Source of the DNA: Candidatus Bipolaricaulis sibiricus
Lineage (GTDB): Bacteria; Bipolaricaulota; Bipolaricaulia; Bipolaricaulales; Bipolaricaulaceae
Direction: 5' to 3'
Length of the DNA stretch: 64,000 bases
Assembly (NCBI GenBank): GCA_004102645.1
Contig: CP034928.1
Location: 1,356,153-1,420,152 of the forward strand
Shown piece after piece: positions 15,266 to 23,643 of the stretch (positions are counted from its first letter, which is position 1; each line of letters begins with the position of its first letter). Below the pieces are notes generated by a model that was not told the DNA's origin, made no database searches, and saw nothing but the letters and a program-made list of their open reading frames with translations. The translations under genes and the position numbers were made by a program.

Positions 15266-17621
15266 GTGAACCCTCCTTTCGTCTTTCGGCGCCCCCCTCC
15301 GGGAGGACCTTCGGCGCCCCTACCCGCCGCGGCAGAACCCACCCCGGCCGAACCCACGCCAGCACCGCCGGCAGAACGTACAGCGCGCCAAGCGCGCTCG
15401 TGACCATCGTCACCGCCACCAGCCACCCGAACGTCATCAGCGCCCCGAACCGCGACAGGAGCATCACCAGGAACGCCAGGGTCAACGCCGCGGCGTTGAC
15501 CGCGATCGCCTTGCCCGCGAACCGGAACGTCTCCTCGAGGGCTGGGGCGTGGCCCAAGCCCCGGCCCCGGGCGCGGCGGTACCGGGTCAGGAAGTGCACC
15601 GCGTAGTCCACCCCGATCCCGACGGACAGGCTGGCGATCATGATCGTGGCGATGTCCAGGTGGGCGCCCGCGTACCCCATGATCCCGAAGTTACCGCCCA
15701 CGGCCACCACGAGCGGGACCAGGGAGAGGAGCCCCGCCCCCAGCGAGAGCATGAGGAGGGAGACGATGGCTCCCACGGCCCCGAAGCTCGTCCCCAGGCT
15801 CACGAGCTGCGAGTGGATGATCTTCTCGGAGAGCTGGATGTACAGGGCGGGGGACCCGGTGACGTAGTACGAGACGACCGCCGGGGGCCTCTCGCGGGCG
15901 AGGAACTCCTCCACCGCCTGGGTGAGCTCCCGGTACCCCGACAGGCCCACCGAGCGCACCCGCGCCGCCACCCGGCCTCGCGCGAAGTCCCGCGTGGCGA
16001 GGTTGCGCGTGACCTCGCCCCCCCCAGACTCGTACAGGAGCAGGACCTGGGCCACGGCCCGCGACGTCGGGGGGATGGCGTAGGAATCAGGGTCGTCGCC
16101 CCGGAGGGTGAAGTACGTCTCCTTCACGAGGTCCGCCAAGGACGACGTGGCACCCACCTCGGGCCGCTCCTCCAGGAACCGCTGCAGGCGATCGATGAAC
16201 CGGAGGACGTCGGGGTCCTTGAGCCCATCGCGGCGCCCGGTGTCGAGAACCACCGCCAGCTCCTGGCTTCCCCCGAACTGCCGCTCCACGAACCGCAGCC
16301 CCTCCACGACCGGCGAGTCGGCGCGGAAGTAGCGCGTGACGTCGGACTCCACCCGGAGGCGGGGCACTCCAGCGAGCAGCCCGCCCAGGATGGCGAGGGC
16401 AAGCGTGGAGGTAAGAACGGGGCGCCGGGCGAGGAACGCGGCGCTGCGCTCGCCCACGCGCCGCAACCCGGGTAGGGCCCGCGGGGGGCGGGGCCGCGGG
16501 ACCGGCAGCAGCGCCAGCAGCGCTGGGATAAGGATCAGGGCAAGCGCGAACGCCACCACCGTGCCCAGGGCGGCGAACAGGCCGAACTCCCGCGTCGGGA
16601 CGAGAAACGAGGTTTGCAGGGTGAGGAACCCGGCGGCGGTGGTGAGGGCCGCGGCGGCCAGCGGGAGGAGCATCTCCCCGGCCACCCGTTGCGCGAGCGC
16701 CTGCCGGTCCCCTCCAGCGCGGGCGAGCTCGGCGTGGTCGCTCACGACGTGGATCCCGTAGGCGCTCCCCACCCCCACGAGGAGCACCGGGAGGAACGTG
16801 GAGATCATGGTGAGCTTGGCTCCCACGAGACCCATCACCCCCATCGTCCACACCACCGCCACCGCGACCACGGTCAGCGGCAGGACCACCCCGCGCACGC
16901 TCCGGAAGCTCACGAACAGCACCGCCACGAGCACCGCCACCACCACGGGGAGGAGGAGCCCGAGGTCCTGGCGCATGTAACGGTTGACGTACACGAGAAA
17001 CGCCGCGTCCCCGGAGATGAAGTACGCCTCCGGTCCCCCGTAGCGGGCCTCGAGCGCGTGGAGGTGCTCCAGCACCCGGCCCATCGCCTCCTCGTTGTCC
17101 TCGAGGTCCGGCGCCACGCGGAGGACGACCAGCGCCGCCGAGCCGTCCGCCCGCACGAGCACGTCGCGCACCATCCGCTCCTGGAGGACCACCTCCCGGA
17201 ACAGGGCCACGTCCTCGTCGCCCCGCGGGGGGCCGGGAAGGACCGGGGCCACCACGAGGGCAGCCGCGGTCCCCTCGACGACCTTCACGCTCGCCGGCGA
17301 CACGACCTCCTCCACCAGGCCCTCATCCAGGAGGGCCTGGAGCTCGGCGGTGAGGGCGTACAGCTTTTCGAGCGAGGGGAGGTCGAACAGCGTCCCCCCC
17401 TCCTCGGCCTGGATCGCCCACAGGATGAGGGACTGCCCACCGAACAGCTGGCGCGTTTCCTCGTACAGGGCGACCACGGAGTCCCCTTGAGGAAGCATCC
17501 GCGAGTAGTCGGCCTCGAAGCCGAGGCGGGGGAGGAACAGGGCGAACGCAGCGGTGATCACGCCGATGGCGGTCAGGGTCCAGCCCGGACGGGCGATCAG
17601 GGCACGCAGGGCCCTCGTCAC
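15249..17621 (-). CDS. MMPL/RND-family exporter (HAE3 type)
   Basis: 790 residues, the size of a two-repeat MMPL protein. TM1 (GWTLTAIGVITAAFALFLP) is followed by a periplasmic loop, a five-helix bundle with GSAYGIHVVSDH in the helix that usually carries proton-relay residues, then the repeat: a second loop (~400-600) and helices with SVGIGVDYAVHFLTRYR. Such transporters use the proton gradient to export lipids or other hydrophobic compounds. It lies between a small secreted protein and the LolA-like gene; start and stop codons overlap on both sides. Confidence 0.9.
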   Translation of the reverse strand: MTRALRALIARPGWTLTAIGVITAAFALFLPRLGFEADYSRMLPQGDSVVALYEETRQLFGGQSLILWAIQAEEGGTLFDLPSLEKLYALTAELQALLDEGLVEEVVSPASVKVVEGTAAALVVAPVLPGPPRGDEDVALFREVVLQERMVRDVLVRADGSAALVVLRVAPDLEDNEEAMGRVLEHLHALEARYGGPEAYFISGDAAFLVYVNRYMRQDLGLLLPVVVAVLVAVLFVSFRSVRGVVLPLTVVAVAVVWTMGVMGLVGAKLTMISTFLPVLLVGVGSAYGIHVVSDHAELARAGGDRQALAQRVAGEMLLPLAAAALTTAAGFLTLQTSFLVPTREFGLFAALGTVVAFALALILIPALLALLPVPRPRPPRALPGLRRVGERSAAFLARRPVLTSTLALAILGGLLAGVPRLRVESDVTRYFRADSPVVEGLRFVERQFGGSQELAVVLDTGRRDGLKDPDVLRFIDRLQRFLEERPEVGATSSLADLVKETYFTLRGDDPDSYAIPPTSRAVAQVLLLYESGGGEVTRNLATRDFARGRVAARVRSVGLSGYRELTQAVEEFLARERPPAVVSYYVTGSPALYIQLSEKIIHSQLVSLGTSFGAVGAIVSLLMLSLGAGLLSLVPLVVAVGGNFGIMGYAGAHLDIATIMIASLSVGIGVDYAVHFLTRYRRARGRGLGHAPALEETFRFAGKAIAVNAAALTLAFLVMLLSRFGALMTFGWLVAVTMVTSALGALYVLPAVLAWVRPGWVLPRRVGAPKVLPEGGAERRKEGSHENRD

Positions 17622-18067
17622 GGCCCGTCCACCCCCACGAGAACCCCCCGCCGCTGGAGGTGCAGCGACAGGAAGAACACGTACAGGTCATCACCCGAAC
17701 CGCGCACCTCCCGCTGGCCGTCGAACGCCTGCGTGAGCCCGTCGGCCAACCCCCGGTACGCCTCGGGGAGGGGGTCGGGGAGGTACCCGACCGGGGCGGG
17801 CGTGCACAACCAGATGAACCGGCTCTGCGCGGGGATCACGATCACGACCAAGAACGGCTCTTCAGCCCACGGCGCGTCCGGCAGCTGGGTGACGGCCTTG
17901 AGGGTGACGAGCCCCGTGGCCCGCAGCGCCCGCGCGAAGGCGAGGATCCGGAGTGACTCCTCCATCGTGTCCGTCTGATCCACGATCAACACGCGGAGGA
18001 CCGTCTGTCCGACAGCGCTCGCACCCCAGAGACACAGGACGGCCATCAACGCGACAACCAGTCTCAT
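17618..18067 (-). CDS. secreted hypothetical protein of the MMPL operon
   Basis: 149 residues. Signal peptide MRLVVALMAVLCLWGASAVG, then VLRVLIVDQTDTMEESLRIL, VAFARALRATGL and IVIPAQSRFIW. No family recognised. The ATG at 18067 overlaps the tetR stop by four bases (ATGA) and its stop overlaps the MMPL start, so it is made with the exporter and may be a periplasmic accessory part. Confidence 0.65.
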   Translation of the reverse strand: MRLVVALMAVLCLWGASAVGQTVLRVLIVDQTDTMEESLRILAFARALRATGLVTLKAVTQLPDAPWAEEPFLVVIVIPAQSRFIWLCTPAPVGYLPDPLPEAYRGLADGLTQAFDGQREVRGSGDDLYVFFLSLHLQRRGVLVGVDGP

Positions 18068-18675
18068 GAAGCCTCCCTTTCGGCGCGCAGACCGCGCCAC
18101 ACGAGGTTAGCGAGCTCCTCCGAACCCAGGCGGCGGAACTCGGCGGCCACGGGATCGTCCCCGACGGCCCGGGCGGTCACCGCCTCCACCAGGCCGAGCA
18201 GGGCGTAGGCCAGGACCAGGGGATGCCCGCGGCGCAGTTCCCCGCGGTCCATCGCCTGGCGGAGGAGGTCGCCCACTGCGCCGGCGTACTCCTCGCGCAA
18301 TGCCTGCAGGTGGGGCTGCAGCTCGGGCGCCTCGGTTCCCCACGCGCGGGCGAATAGCCCCACTCCGCGCCCGGGAGCGAGCGCCTCAAAGTGGGTCGCG
18401 ATCACCCGGCGGAGGACCTCGGCCGCGGGCAGGCCCTGGCGGAGGAGATGCTGCGCCGTCGCGAGGTGGCGCTCGTACTCGCGGCGCAGGACAGCGAGAA
18501 ACACCTGCTCCTTGGACGGGAAGTAATGGTACAGGGCGCCGATCGAGACACCGGCCGCGCGGGCGATGTCCCGCATCCCCGCGGCGTGAAACCCGAACTG
18601 GGCAAACGTCTCCGCGGCCGCGCCCCGGATCCGCTCGGCGAGGGATCGGCCCTCCGAACGAACGTTCGTTCGCAC
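18064..18675 (-). CDS. TetR-family transcriptional regulator
   Basis: 203 residues. The N-terminal helix-turn-helix is typical: RIRGAAAETFAQFGFHAAGM, RDIARAAGVSIGALYHYF, PSKEQVFLAVL. The C-terminal helical ligand domain has the usual length. An ATG at 18684 is possible but lies within a TAGAAT -10 element; the transcript should begin near the GTG at 18675, so I prefer that start, leaderless. An 18-bp perfect palindrome occupies the codons right after it, so the protein probably represses its own operon with the MMPL exporter and LolA-like protein. Ligand unknown, presumably a toxic or lipid-like export substrate. Confidence 0.88.
   Translation of the reverse strand: MRTNVRSEGRSLAERIRGAAAETFAQFGFHAAGMRDIARAAGVSIGALYHYFPSKEQVFLAVLRREYERHLATAQHLLRQGLPAAEVLRRVIATHFEALAPGRGVGLFARAWGTEAPELQPHLQALREEYAGAVGDLLRQAMDRGELRRGHPLVLAYALLGLVEAVTARAVGDDPVAAEFRRLGSEELANLVWRGLRAEREAS
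18655..18672. promoter_or_regulatory. palindromic TetR operator
   Basis: CGAACGAACGTTCGTTCG is a perfect 18-bp palindrome at codons 2-7 of tetR, just downstream of the promoter. Position and symmetry fit an autoregulatory operator. Confidence 0.7.
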
Positions 18676-18682
18676 GGAGCGC

Positions 18683-18711
18683 ATTCTACAGATCTCCTCT
18701 CCAAGTCGCAA
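18683..18711 (-). promoter_or_regulatory. tetR-MMPL operon promoter
   Basis: TTGCGA (18711-18706), 17 bases, TAGAAT (18688-18683). The expected start point falls at or next to the GTG at 18675, so the mRNA would be leaderless. Confidence 0.6.
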
Positions 18712-18713
18712 GT

Positions 18714-19085
18714 TCAGGGCCGGCCGCACACCGGGCAGCGCCAGGTGATCTCGCCGGTGAGAAGGTTCCACCGCACGGGGAGGAGCGTGCCCTCCCCGCA
18801 GTGTGGGCACGGCGCCCCCCCGAGGGTGGCCCGCACGTCGAGCGCGCTCACGGGAAGATCCACCGTCACCGGCTGGGGAACCCGGATCTCGACCACGTCC
18901 ATCGTCACCGCGACCGGGGCCTCGACCGCGATCGTTCCCCCCACAGTGAGAGGCCCGGAGAGGGTGATGGGTTGGGCCAGGTGGACGCTCACCCCCCGCG
19001 TGGCGAGCGAGACGACGATCGCAAGGATCGCCCCAAGCAGGGCCACCAGGACCAGAAACGCGGATGTGAGCAGCCATCGGTTCAC
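18714..19085 (-). CDS. membrane-anchored zinc-ribbon protein
   Basis: 123 residues from the GTG at 19085 (GAGGGGG upstream). One N-terminal membrane helix (LLTSAFLVLVALLGAILAIVV), a beta-rich middle with repeating TV/PV strands (PVTVDLPVSALDV), and a C-terminal four-Cys zinc ribbon CPHC...CPVC. No family recognised beyond this layout. It lies between the tRNA cluster and the tetR promoter. Confidence 0.6.
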   Translation of the reverse strand: MNRWLLTSAFLVLVALLGAILAIVVSLATRGVSVHLAQPITLSGPLTVGGTIAVEAPVAVTMDVVEIRVPQPVTVDLPVSALDVRATLGGAPCPHCGEGTLLPVRWNLLTGEITWRCPVCGRP

Positions 19086-19191
19086 AGCGACCCCCTCGCT
19101 ACTTCGGTGCGCAGGCTCTCCGGTTCGCCGGTTCCCCGTTGACGTTTCGCAACCCCAAACTGCGCCACCGCGAACCGTCCCACCGCCGTTG

Positions 19192-19268
19192 TGGCGCGCC
19201 CGGGAGGACTTGAACCCCCAACCCTCGGCTCCGAAGGCCGATGCTCTGGTCCGTTGAGCTACGGGCGC
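19192..19268 (-). tRNA. tRNA-Arg (anticodon TCG)
   Basis: Acceptor stem GCGCCCG/CGGGCGC, anticodon stem TCGGC/GCCGA with loop CTTCGGA, T-arm GGTTCAA. G discriminator and CCA are encoded. Last of four clustered tRNAs. Confidence 0.95.
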
Positions 19269-19346
19269 GGCGACACAGTCGAAGGTCCACACGTCGCAAG
19301 TCCACCAGGGTTCGACTTCAGACTTGCTGACTTTCGACTGTCCTAC

Positions 19347-19423
19347 TGGGAGGAGCGACGGGACTTGAACCCGCGACCGCCGCGGCCACAGCGCGGTGCT
19401 CTGCCAACTGAGCTACGCTCCCC
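19347..19423 (-). tRNA. tRNA-His (anticodon GTG)
   Basis: Anticodon stem CCGCG/CGCGG with loop CTGTGGC. It has the extra 5' G (G-1) opposite C73 that marks histidine tRNA, and an encoded CCA. As a GUN-anticodon tRNA it is a substrate for the Tgt encoded at 6920. Confidence 0.95.
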
Positions 19424-19505
19424 ATCAGTGCGGTCTGCCGGCCGTCGGTCTCAGGCGCACGGACCGGATGAATCGCCCAACCGAGGCACTGGCCAACCGC
19501 CTCTC

Positions 19506-19583
19506 TGGCGCGCCCGGGAGGAATCGAACCCCCGGCCTGCGGCTTAGAAGGCCGCTGCTCTGGTCCAACTGAGCTACGGGCGC
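19506..19583 (-). tRNA. tRNA-Arg (anticodon TCT)
   Basis: Acceptor stem GCGCCCG/CGGGCGC, identical to that of the neighbouring tRNA-Arg(TCG). Anticodon stem GCGGC/GCCGC with loop CTTCTAA. CCA encoded. Confidence 0.95.
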
Positions 19584-19665
19584 GGCAACGGCGGTTGGCC
19601 GGTTCGAGGTCTGTCGGTTACAGGTCTGAACCGATGAACCCCCGAACGGGCGAACCGCTGTTGTG

Positions 19666-19736
19666 AGCGGGTAGCGGGAATCGAACCCGCGTTTCTGGCT
19701 TGGAAGGCCAGGGCTCTACCATTGAGCTATACCCGC
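19666..19736 (-). tRNA. tRNA-Gly (anticodon TCC)
   Basis: Acceptor GCGGGTA/TACCCGC, anticodon stem CTGGC/GCCAG with loop CTTCCAA. The discriminator T is followed by CAC, so CCA is not encoded here, unlike the other tRNAs of the cluster. First tRNA after the promoter. Confidence 0.95.
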
Positions 19737-19747
19737 AGGGCAAAGGG

Positions 19748-19776
19748 ATTCTAGGGCCACCGTTCGGCACCGTCAA
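19748..19776 (-). promoter_or_regulatory. promoter of the four-tRNA cluster
   Basis: TTGACG (19776-19771), 17 bases, TAGAAT (19753-19748), 12 bases before the tRNA-Gly 5' end. Confidence 0.7.
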
Positions 19777-19800
19777 CGACGCCGGCGCCCCAGCCAATGC

Positions 19801-20595
19801 CTACGCCACGAACAGGAGGAACCGCAGGACCTCGAGGAAGTCGGTCGCCTCGAACGCCACGGTCCGGGCACCGCGAAGCGACGCCCGCGGGTAGAACGAC
19901 GCGCGGTACGCTGCGGGGCCGTCGCGGAAGACCACTTCGACCGCAAACCGCTCCGGGAGGGCGACCACGCCCGGCAGCGTGGCCGCGAGCGCGGCCGCCA
20001 CCCCGTCCCGGATCCCGACCACGGCCCGTTCGGCGTCCACGCTTACGGTCGCTCCGCCCACGCCGCGCTTGACGGCGAACGTCGCGATCCCTGAGCGGAG
20101 CGCCTCCGCCTCGCGGCACGTCTCCTCGTCACCGGAGACGAACACGAGGGGCACGCCCACGTAGGCTGCGCTGTACGCGGCGAGCCGGACCTCGGACGCG
20201 GGCGCGCCGTTGATCTCCAACGAATGGAGCCGAAGGGCCATGCTGTGGGCAAGGGGGCTCCCGGCCGAACCGGCCGGGGCATGGTAGCCCACGAGGACGA
20301 GGCCCGTGAACGACCGGTCCAACCCCTCGACCAACGCCAACGGATGCCCGGTCCACCCGCGGAGGAGCTCCGTCCCTGCCGGCATGTCGGCCGGGGTGAG
20401 GTTCCGCCCTGTGTCATGGGCATCGTTGACGAGGATCTCCTGGGCCCCAGCCCGTCGTGCCCCCTCACAGGCGGCGCGCACCTCCGCCGCCATCTGCGCC
20501 CGCGTCGCCTCGTAGCCAGGCTTCCCCACGTCGGTCTCGTCCCAGTGGGTGGCGCCGGCGACCCCCTCGATGTCCGCGCTAATGTAGACCTTCAT
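19801..20595 (-). CDS. M55 family D-aminopeptidase (DppA-like)
   Basis: 264 residues. DppA-type enzymes are zinc aminopeptidases acting on D-amino-acid peptides, assembling as decamers in the cytoplasm. The N-terminus MKVYISADIEGVAG carries the metal-binding SxDxEG motif, followed by HWDET, NDAHDTGRNL (conserved metal-site region) and GYHAPAG. The C-terminal half binds to neighbouring subunits. ATG at 20595 with GGAGGAACGGG in front. It is flanked by tRNA genes; the cluster promoter lies just beyond its stop. Confidence 0.88.
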   Translation of the reverse strand: MKVYISADIEGVAGATHWDETDVGKPGYEATRAQMAAEVRAACEGARRAGAQEILVNDAHDTGRNLTPADMPAGTELLRGWTGHPLALVEGLDRSFTGLVLVGYHAPAGSAGSPLAHSMALRLHSLEINGAPASEVRLAAYSAAYVGVPLVFVSGDEETCREAEALRSGIATFAVKRGVGGATVSVDAERAVVGIRDGVAAALAATLPGVVALPERFAVEVVFRDGPAAYRASFYPRASLRGARTVAFEATDFLEVLRFLLFVA

Positions 20596-20638
20596 CCCGT
20601 TCCTCCGCCAAGACAGAGGGGCCCCCACGGGCCCCTGG

Positions 20639-20716
20639 TGGTCGGAGAGGGCGGATTTGAACCGCCGACCTCATGGTCCCGAACCATGCGCGCTGACCAA
20701 GCTGCGCTACTCTCCG
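20639..20716 (-). tRNA. tRNA-Pro (anticodon CGG)
   Basis: Acceptor CGGAGAG/CTCTCCG, anticodon stem CATGG/CCATG with loop TTCGGGA, A discriminator and encoded CCA. It lies between htrA and dppA. Confidence 0.95.
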
Positions 20717-20741
20717 CCACCCCTATGTTACCCCACGTCCG

Positions 20742-22238
20742 CTAGCGGAGGAAGACGAACCGCGTTCGGCCACCGCTGACGACGGTCAGCAGCACCTCAT
20801 CCCGATCGCCGATGTCCTTCACGATGTTGTTCCAGTCGGCAACAGACTCCACAGGCTGCCGGTTCACGGCCACGACCACATCCCCCTCCCTGATCCCCGC
20901 CCAGTGGGCACGTGATCCGGAGGCAACCCGCGTCACCACTACGCCCACGGTGTCGCCAAGGCCATACCGCGCCTTGAGCTCTGGAGTGATCGTTGACACG
21001 GTGAGCCCGAACTTCTCCGCGCCTCGCTCGGGTTGAGATACCGCAGATGGGGTCGTTGCTCCCACCTCTTCGGGGCGCTCACCCAGAACCACAGGGAGCG
21101 AGATCGACTTCCCATCGCGCACGACATCGACGATCGCCGTCTCCCCCACCGACCGGTACATGATTTCCAGCTGAAGCTCGTTGGTCGTTCCCACCGCCCT
21201 TCCGTCCACCGCAACGATCACGTCGCCCGGCTTCAGCCCCGCCTCGTCTGCCGGCCCCCCGGCGACGATGTCGGACACGAGCACGCCCTGGCCAGCCTTC
21301 ACGCCAAACCGGGCCTCCATCCCCGGCAGCAGGTCCTGGATGTACACCCCGAGCCACGCCCGCGTGACCCTTCCCTGGAGCGCAATCTGGGACAGGGCAC
21401 GCACGATCTCGTTGATGGGAACCGCAAAGTTGATCCCTTCGACCGCCACCCCGCTCTCCGTGGAGCGGGCGATGATCGTGTTCATCCCAACGACCTCGCC
21501 ATAGGCATTGACCAGGGGACCGCCCGAGTTGCCGGGGTTGATCGCAGCGTCCGTCTGAATCATCCGCCGGTAGTAGCCAGTCCCATCGGGACGTGGAACA
21601 TCTCGACCCAATGCAGACACGATCCCTAAGGTGACGGTGTGGGAGAGGCCCAACGGATTCCCGATCGCGATGACCCAATCCCCGATCTCGAGGCGATCCG
21701 AGCTTCCAAGCCTGACTGCCGGGACATCCAGCGAGTCTTCGATCGCCACCACGGCCAGGTCAAGGAGAGCATCGGTGCCCACCAACTGCGCCGGCAGTTC
21801 TTTGCCCGTGCGCGCGGTGACGCGGATCGAAGTCGCCCCCTCCACGACATGCGCGTTGGTCAGCACGTAGCGAGCCCCACCATGGTCAACGATGAACCCC
21901 GAGCCCACGGAGGTCACCTCACGTTCCCCGAGCGGTCCCAGGTCAAAGAACCGCCGCAAGAACGGATCCTGCAGAAACTGGTCCCACACGCTGGTGGATT
22001 TCTTCACGACCTCGACCTTCACCACGCCGGGCGCAACGGCGTTGATCGCTGCTTTGATCGCGGCCTGCCCTGATGCCGCGATCTGCTCCTGGGCCGTCTG
22101 GGCATACGCCAGCGGACCGAGCGGGGGTTGGGACGCAACGCTTCCTCCCCCCCTGCCCACCCAGAACCCAACCCAGACTCCCGCCAACACCCCCACGGAC
22201 ACAGCCATCACCGCGAGAATCTGAAACAGTCTTCTCAT
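20742..22238 (-). CDS. HtrA/DegP-family serine protease (Do-like)
   Basis: 498 residues. Periplasmic quality-control protease and chaperone. A single N-terminal membrane helix or uncleaved signal (VMAVSVGVLAGVWVGFWVG) precedes the trypsin-like domain with His130 (NAHVVEG), Asp160 (ALLDLAV) and Ser238 (INPGNSGGP). Two PDZ domains follow: LGVYIQDLLPGMEARFGV to LGERP, and a second from about residue 400 with VTRVASGSRAHWAGI. GGAGG lies eight bases before the ATG; TACAAT (22264-22259) could be its -10. The leading helix suggests it stays tethered to the inner membrane. Confidence 0.93.
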   Translation of the reverse strand: MRRLFQILAVMAVSVGVLAGVWVGFWVGRGGGSVASQPPLGPLAYAQTAQEQIAASGQAAIKAAINAVAPGVVKVEVVKKSTSVWDQFLQDPFLRRFFDLGPLGEREVTSVGSGFIVDHGGARYVLTNAHVVEGATSIRVTARTGKELPAQLVGTDALLDLAVVAIEDSLDVPAVRLGSSDRLEIGDWVIAIGNPLGLSHTVTLGIVSALGRDVPRPDGTGYYRRMIQTDAAINPGNSGGPLVNAYGEVVGMNTIIARSTESGVAVEGINFAVPINEIVRALSQIALQGRVTRAWLGVYIQDLLPGMEARFGVKAGQGVLVSDIVAGGPADEAGLKPGDVIVAVDGRAVGTTNELQLEIMYRSVGETAIVDVVRDGKSISLPVVLGERPEEVGATTPSAVSQPERGAEKFGLTVSTITPELKARYGLGDTVGVVVTRVASGSRAHWAGIREGDVVVAVNRQPVESVADWNNIVKDIGDRDEVLLTVVSGGRTRFVFLR

Positions 22239-22539
22239 GTCGTATACCTCCGTTCAGAATTGTATCCGCCCGCCGTTGAAGGACCCATGTACCGAGTGTG
22301 GAGATCTGGTGGAGGAGGGCCACCGCCCGCAGTTCCCCCCCACACACGCCGCGAAGCCCGCGGCCAGAGCCGCAACCTCGTGCACGAGCTACGTTGCACT
22401 GTGCGCGCTCCGGGGAACGCACTGCACGACCAACAGAGGGCCGGCAGTCCATCGCGGGCCCCCGCGCCGCGTGCCCATGTACCGCGGTCCCGCCAGCCAT
22501 GGGATTCCCCCACGGCCGGTCAGCCCTTATCATTGCCTG
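22239..22539. other. divergent intergenic region
   Basis: 301 bases between htrA and the PP-loop gene. On the minus strand TACAAT (22264-22259) precedes htrA, with only a poor -35. On the plus strand TATCAT (22528-22533) lies six bases before the ATG at 22540. I see no gene in the rest. Confidence 0.45.
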
Positions 22540-23547
22540 ATGCATCGAAGGGCAATCGCGCTCTTGTCGGGGGGGCTCGACTCGGCCCTGGCCTGTACCC
22601 TTGCCCTGCGCCTTGGGTTCCAAGTGGTGGGCCTCAACCTCGCCACAGGGTTCTGCGTGGGCCAGGGCCGCTGCGACACAGTCCTCGCCTTCGCCACGCG
22701 TCTCGCGATCCCGTTGCGGCTTGTCGACATCGGCACGGAGTTCCTTGACGTGGTCCGCGCGCCGCGGCACGGCTACGGATCAGCGATGAACCCTTGTCTC
22801 GATTGCCGGATCCTCATGGCGCGCACAGCAGCGGCGGTCATGGAGCAGGAGCAGGCGTCGTTCGTCATCACCGGGGAAGTCCTGGGTCAGCGCCCCATGT
22901 CCCAACACCGCCGGGCCCTCGACCTCGTGGCTGACGAGTCGGGCCTCGGAGAACGGCTCGTTCGCCCCCTGTCAGGAAGATTGCTTGGGCCGACCCTGCC
23001 CGAGCGAGTGGGCTGGATCAGGCGAGACCAGTGGCTCGACATTCAGGGTCGATCGCGCAAGCGACAGCTGGCTCTGGCCCAGGCCTGGGGTGTCACAGAG
23101 TTCGTCCAACCCTCGGGGGGATGCTGCCTTCTTCTGACCCGTCCATACGCGGCGCGCCTCCGCGATGCCCTTGCCGCCCAGGCAGGCAAGGCCCTCACCG
23201 AGGAGGACTTCGCGTTGTTGCGTTTCGGCCGTCATTTCCGTGTCTCGCCCGCGGTCAAGGTGATCGTGGGGCGGAACGAGGCAGAGAACGCGGTTCTGGC
23301 CGGACTGGCGCCCGGCCGGTGGGCGATCTCGTTCCCGGACGTTCCCGGTCCCCACGCCCTCATCGAAGGAGCCCCCACCCCTGGAGATGTCGAACTCGCA
23401 GCGCGGTTGGCGGCCCGGTACAGCGATGCCCCCCCCGGCACGCCCGTTGCTGTTCGCGTGTGCCACGGGGACAAGGTCGAGGAACTCCAGGTGATCCCGC
23501 TTCCTGCCGACGATCCGCGAATCGCCCGCTGGATGCTGGGCGAGTAG
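22540..23547 (+). CDS. PP-loop ATPase, tRNA thiouridylase-like
   Basis: 335 residues. The N-terminus ALLSGGLDSALACTLAL is the PP-loop (SGGxDS) of adenylating enzymes related to ThiI and MnmA. NPCLDCRILM contributes a CxxC pair, and TGEVLGQRPMSQHRRAL and EFVQPSGGCCLL complete the pattern of the ThiI-like tRNA thiolation group. The last ~110 residues form a separate domain (RFGRHFRVSPAVKVIVGRNE) resembling the NFACT/DUF814 RNA-binding module. Probably modifies tRNA using sulfur relay on Cys; the exact nucleoside is not determinable. No ribosome-binding site; the TATCAT six bases upstream suggests a leaderless mRNA. Confidence 0.75.
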   Translation: MHRRAIALLSGGLDSALACTLALRLGFQVVGLNLATGFCVGQGRCDTVLAFATRLAIPLRLVDIGTEFLDVVRAPRHGYGSAMNPCLDCRILMARTAAAVMEQEQASFVITGEVLGQRPMSQHRRALDLVADESGLGERLVRPLSGRLLGPTLPERVGWIRRDQWLDIQGRSRKRQLALAQAWGVTEFVQPSGGCCLLLTRPYAARLRDALAAQAGKALTEEDFALLRFGRHFRVSPAVKVIVGRNEAENAVLAGLAPGRWAISFPDVPGPHALIEGAPTPGDVELAARLAARYSDAPPGTPVAVRVCHGDKVEELQVIPLPADDPRIARWMLGE

Positions 23548-23643
23548 GCACCGCCCCCGGCACTCCCAGCGCGCTGTCAGAGAACGGGGACCACTTCCAG
23601 CGGAGGGGAATCTTGACCGGATCGGGTTTCGTCCTGCCGACAC

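Noticed and set aside
19192-20716. CRISPR-like repeats in the tRNA region
   Set aside because: The repeated GCGCCCG blocks are acceptor stems of two tRNA-Arg genes; no regularly spaced repeats were found in this window.
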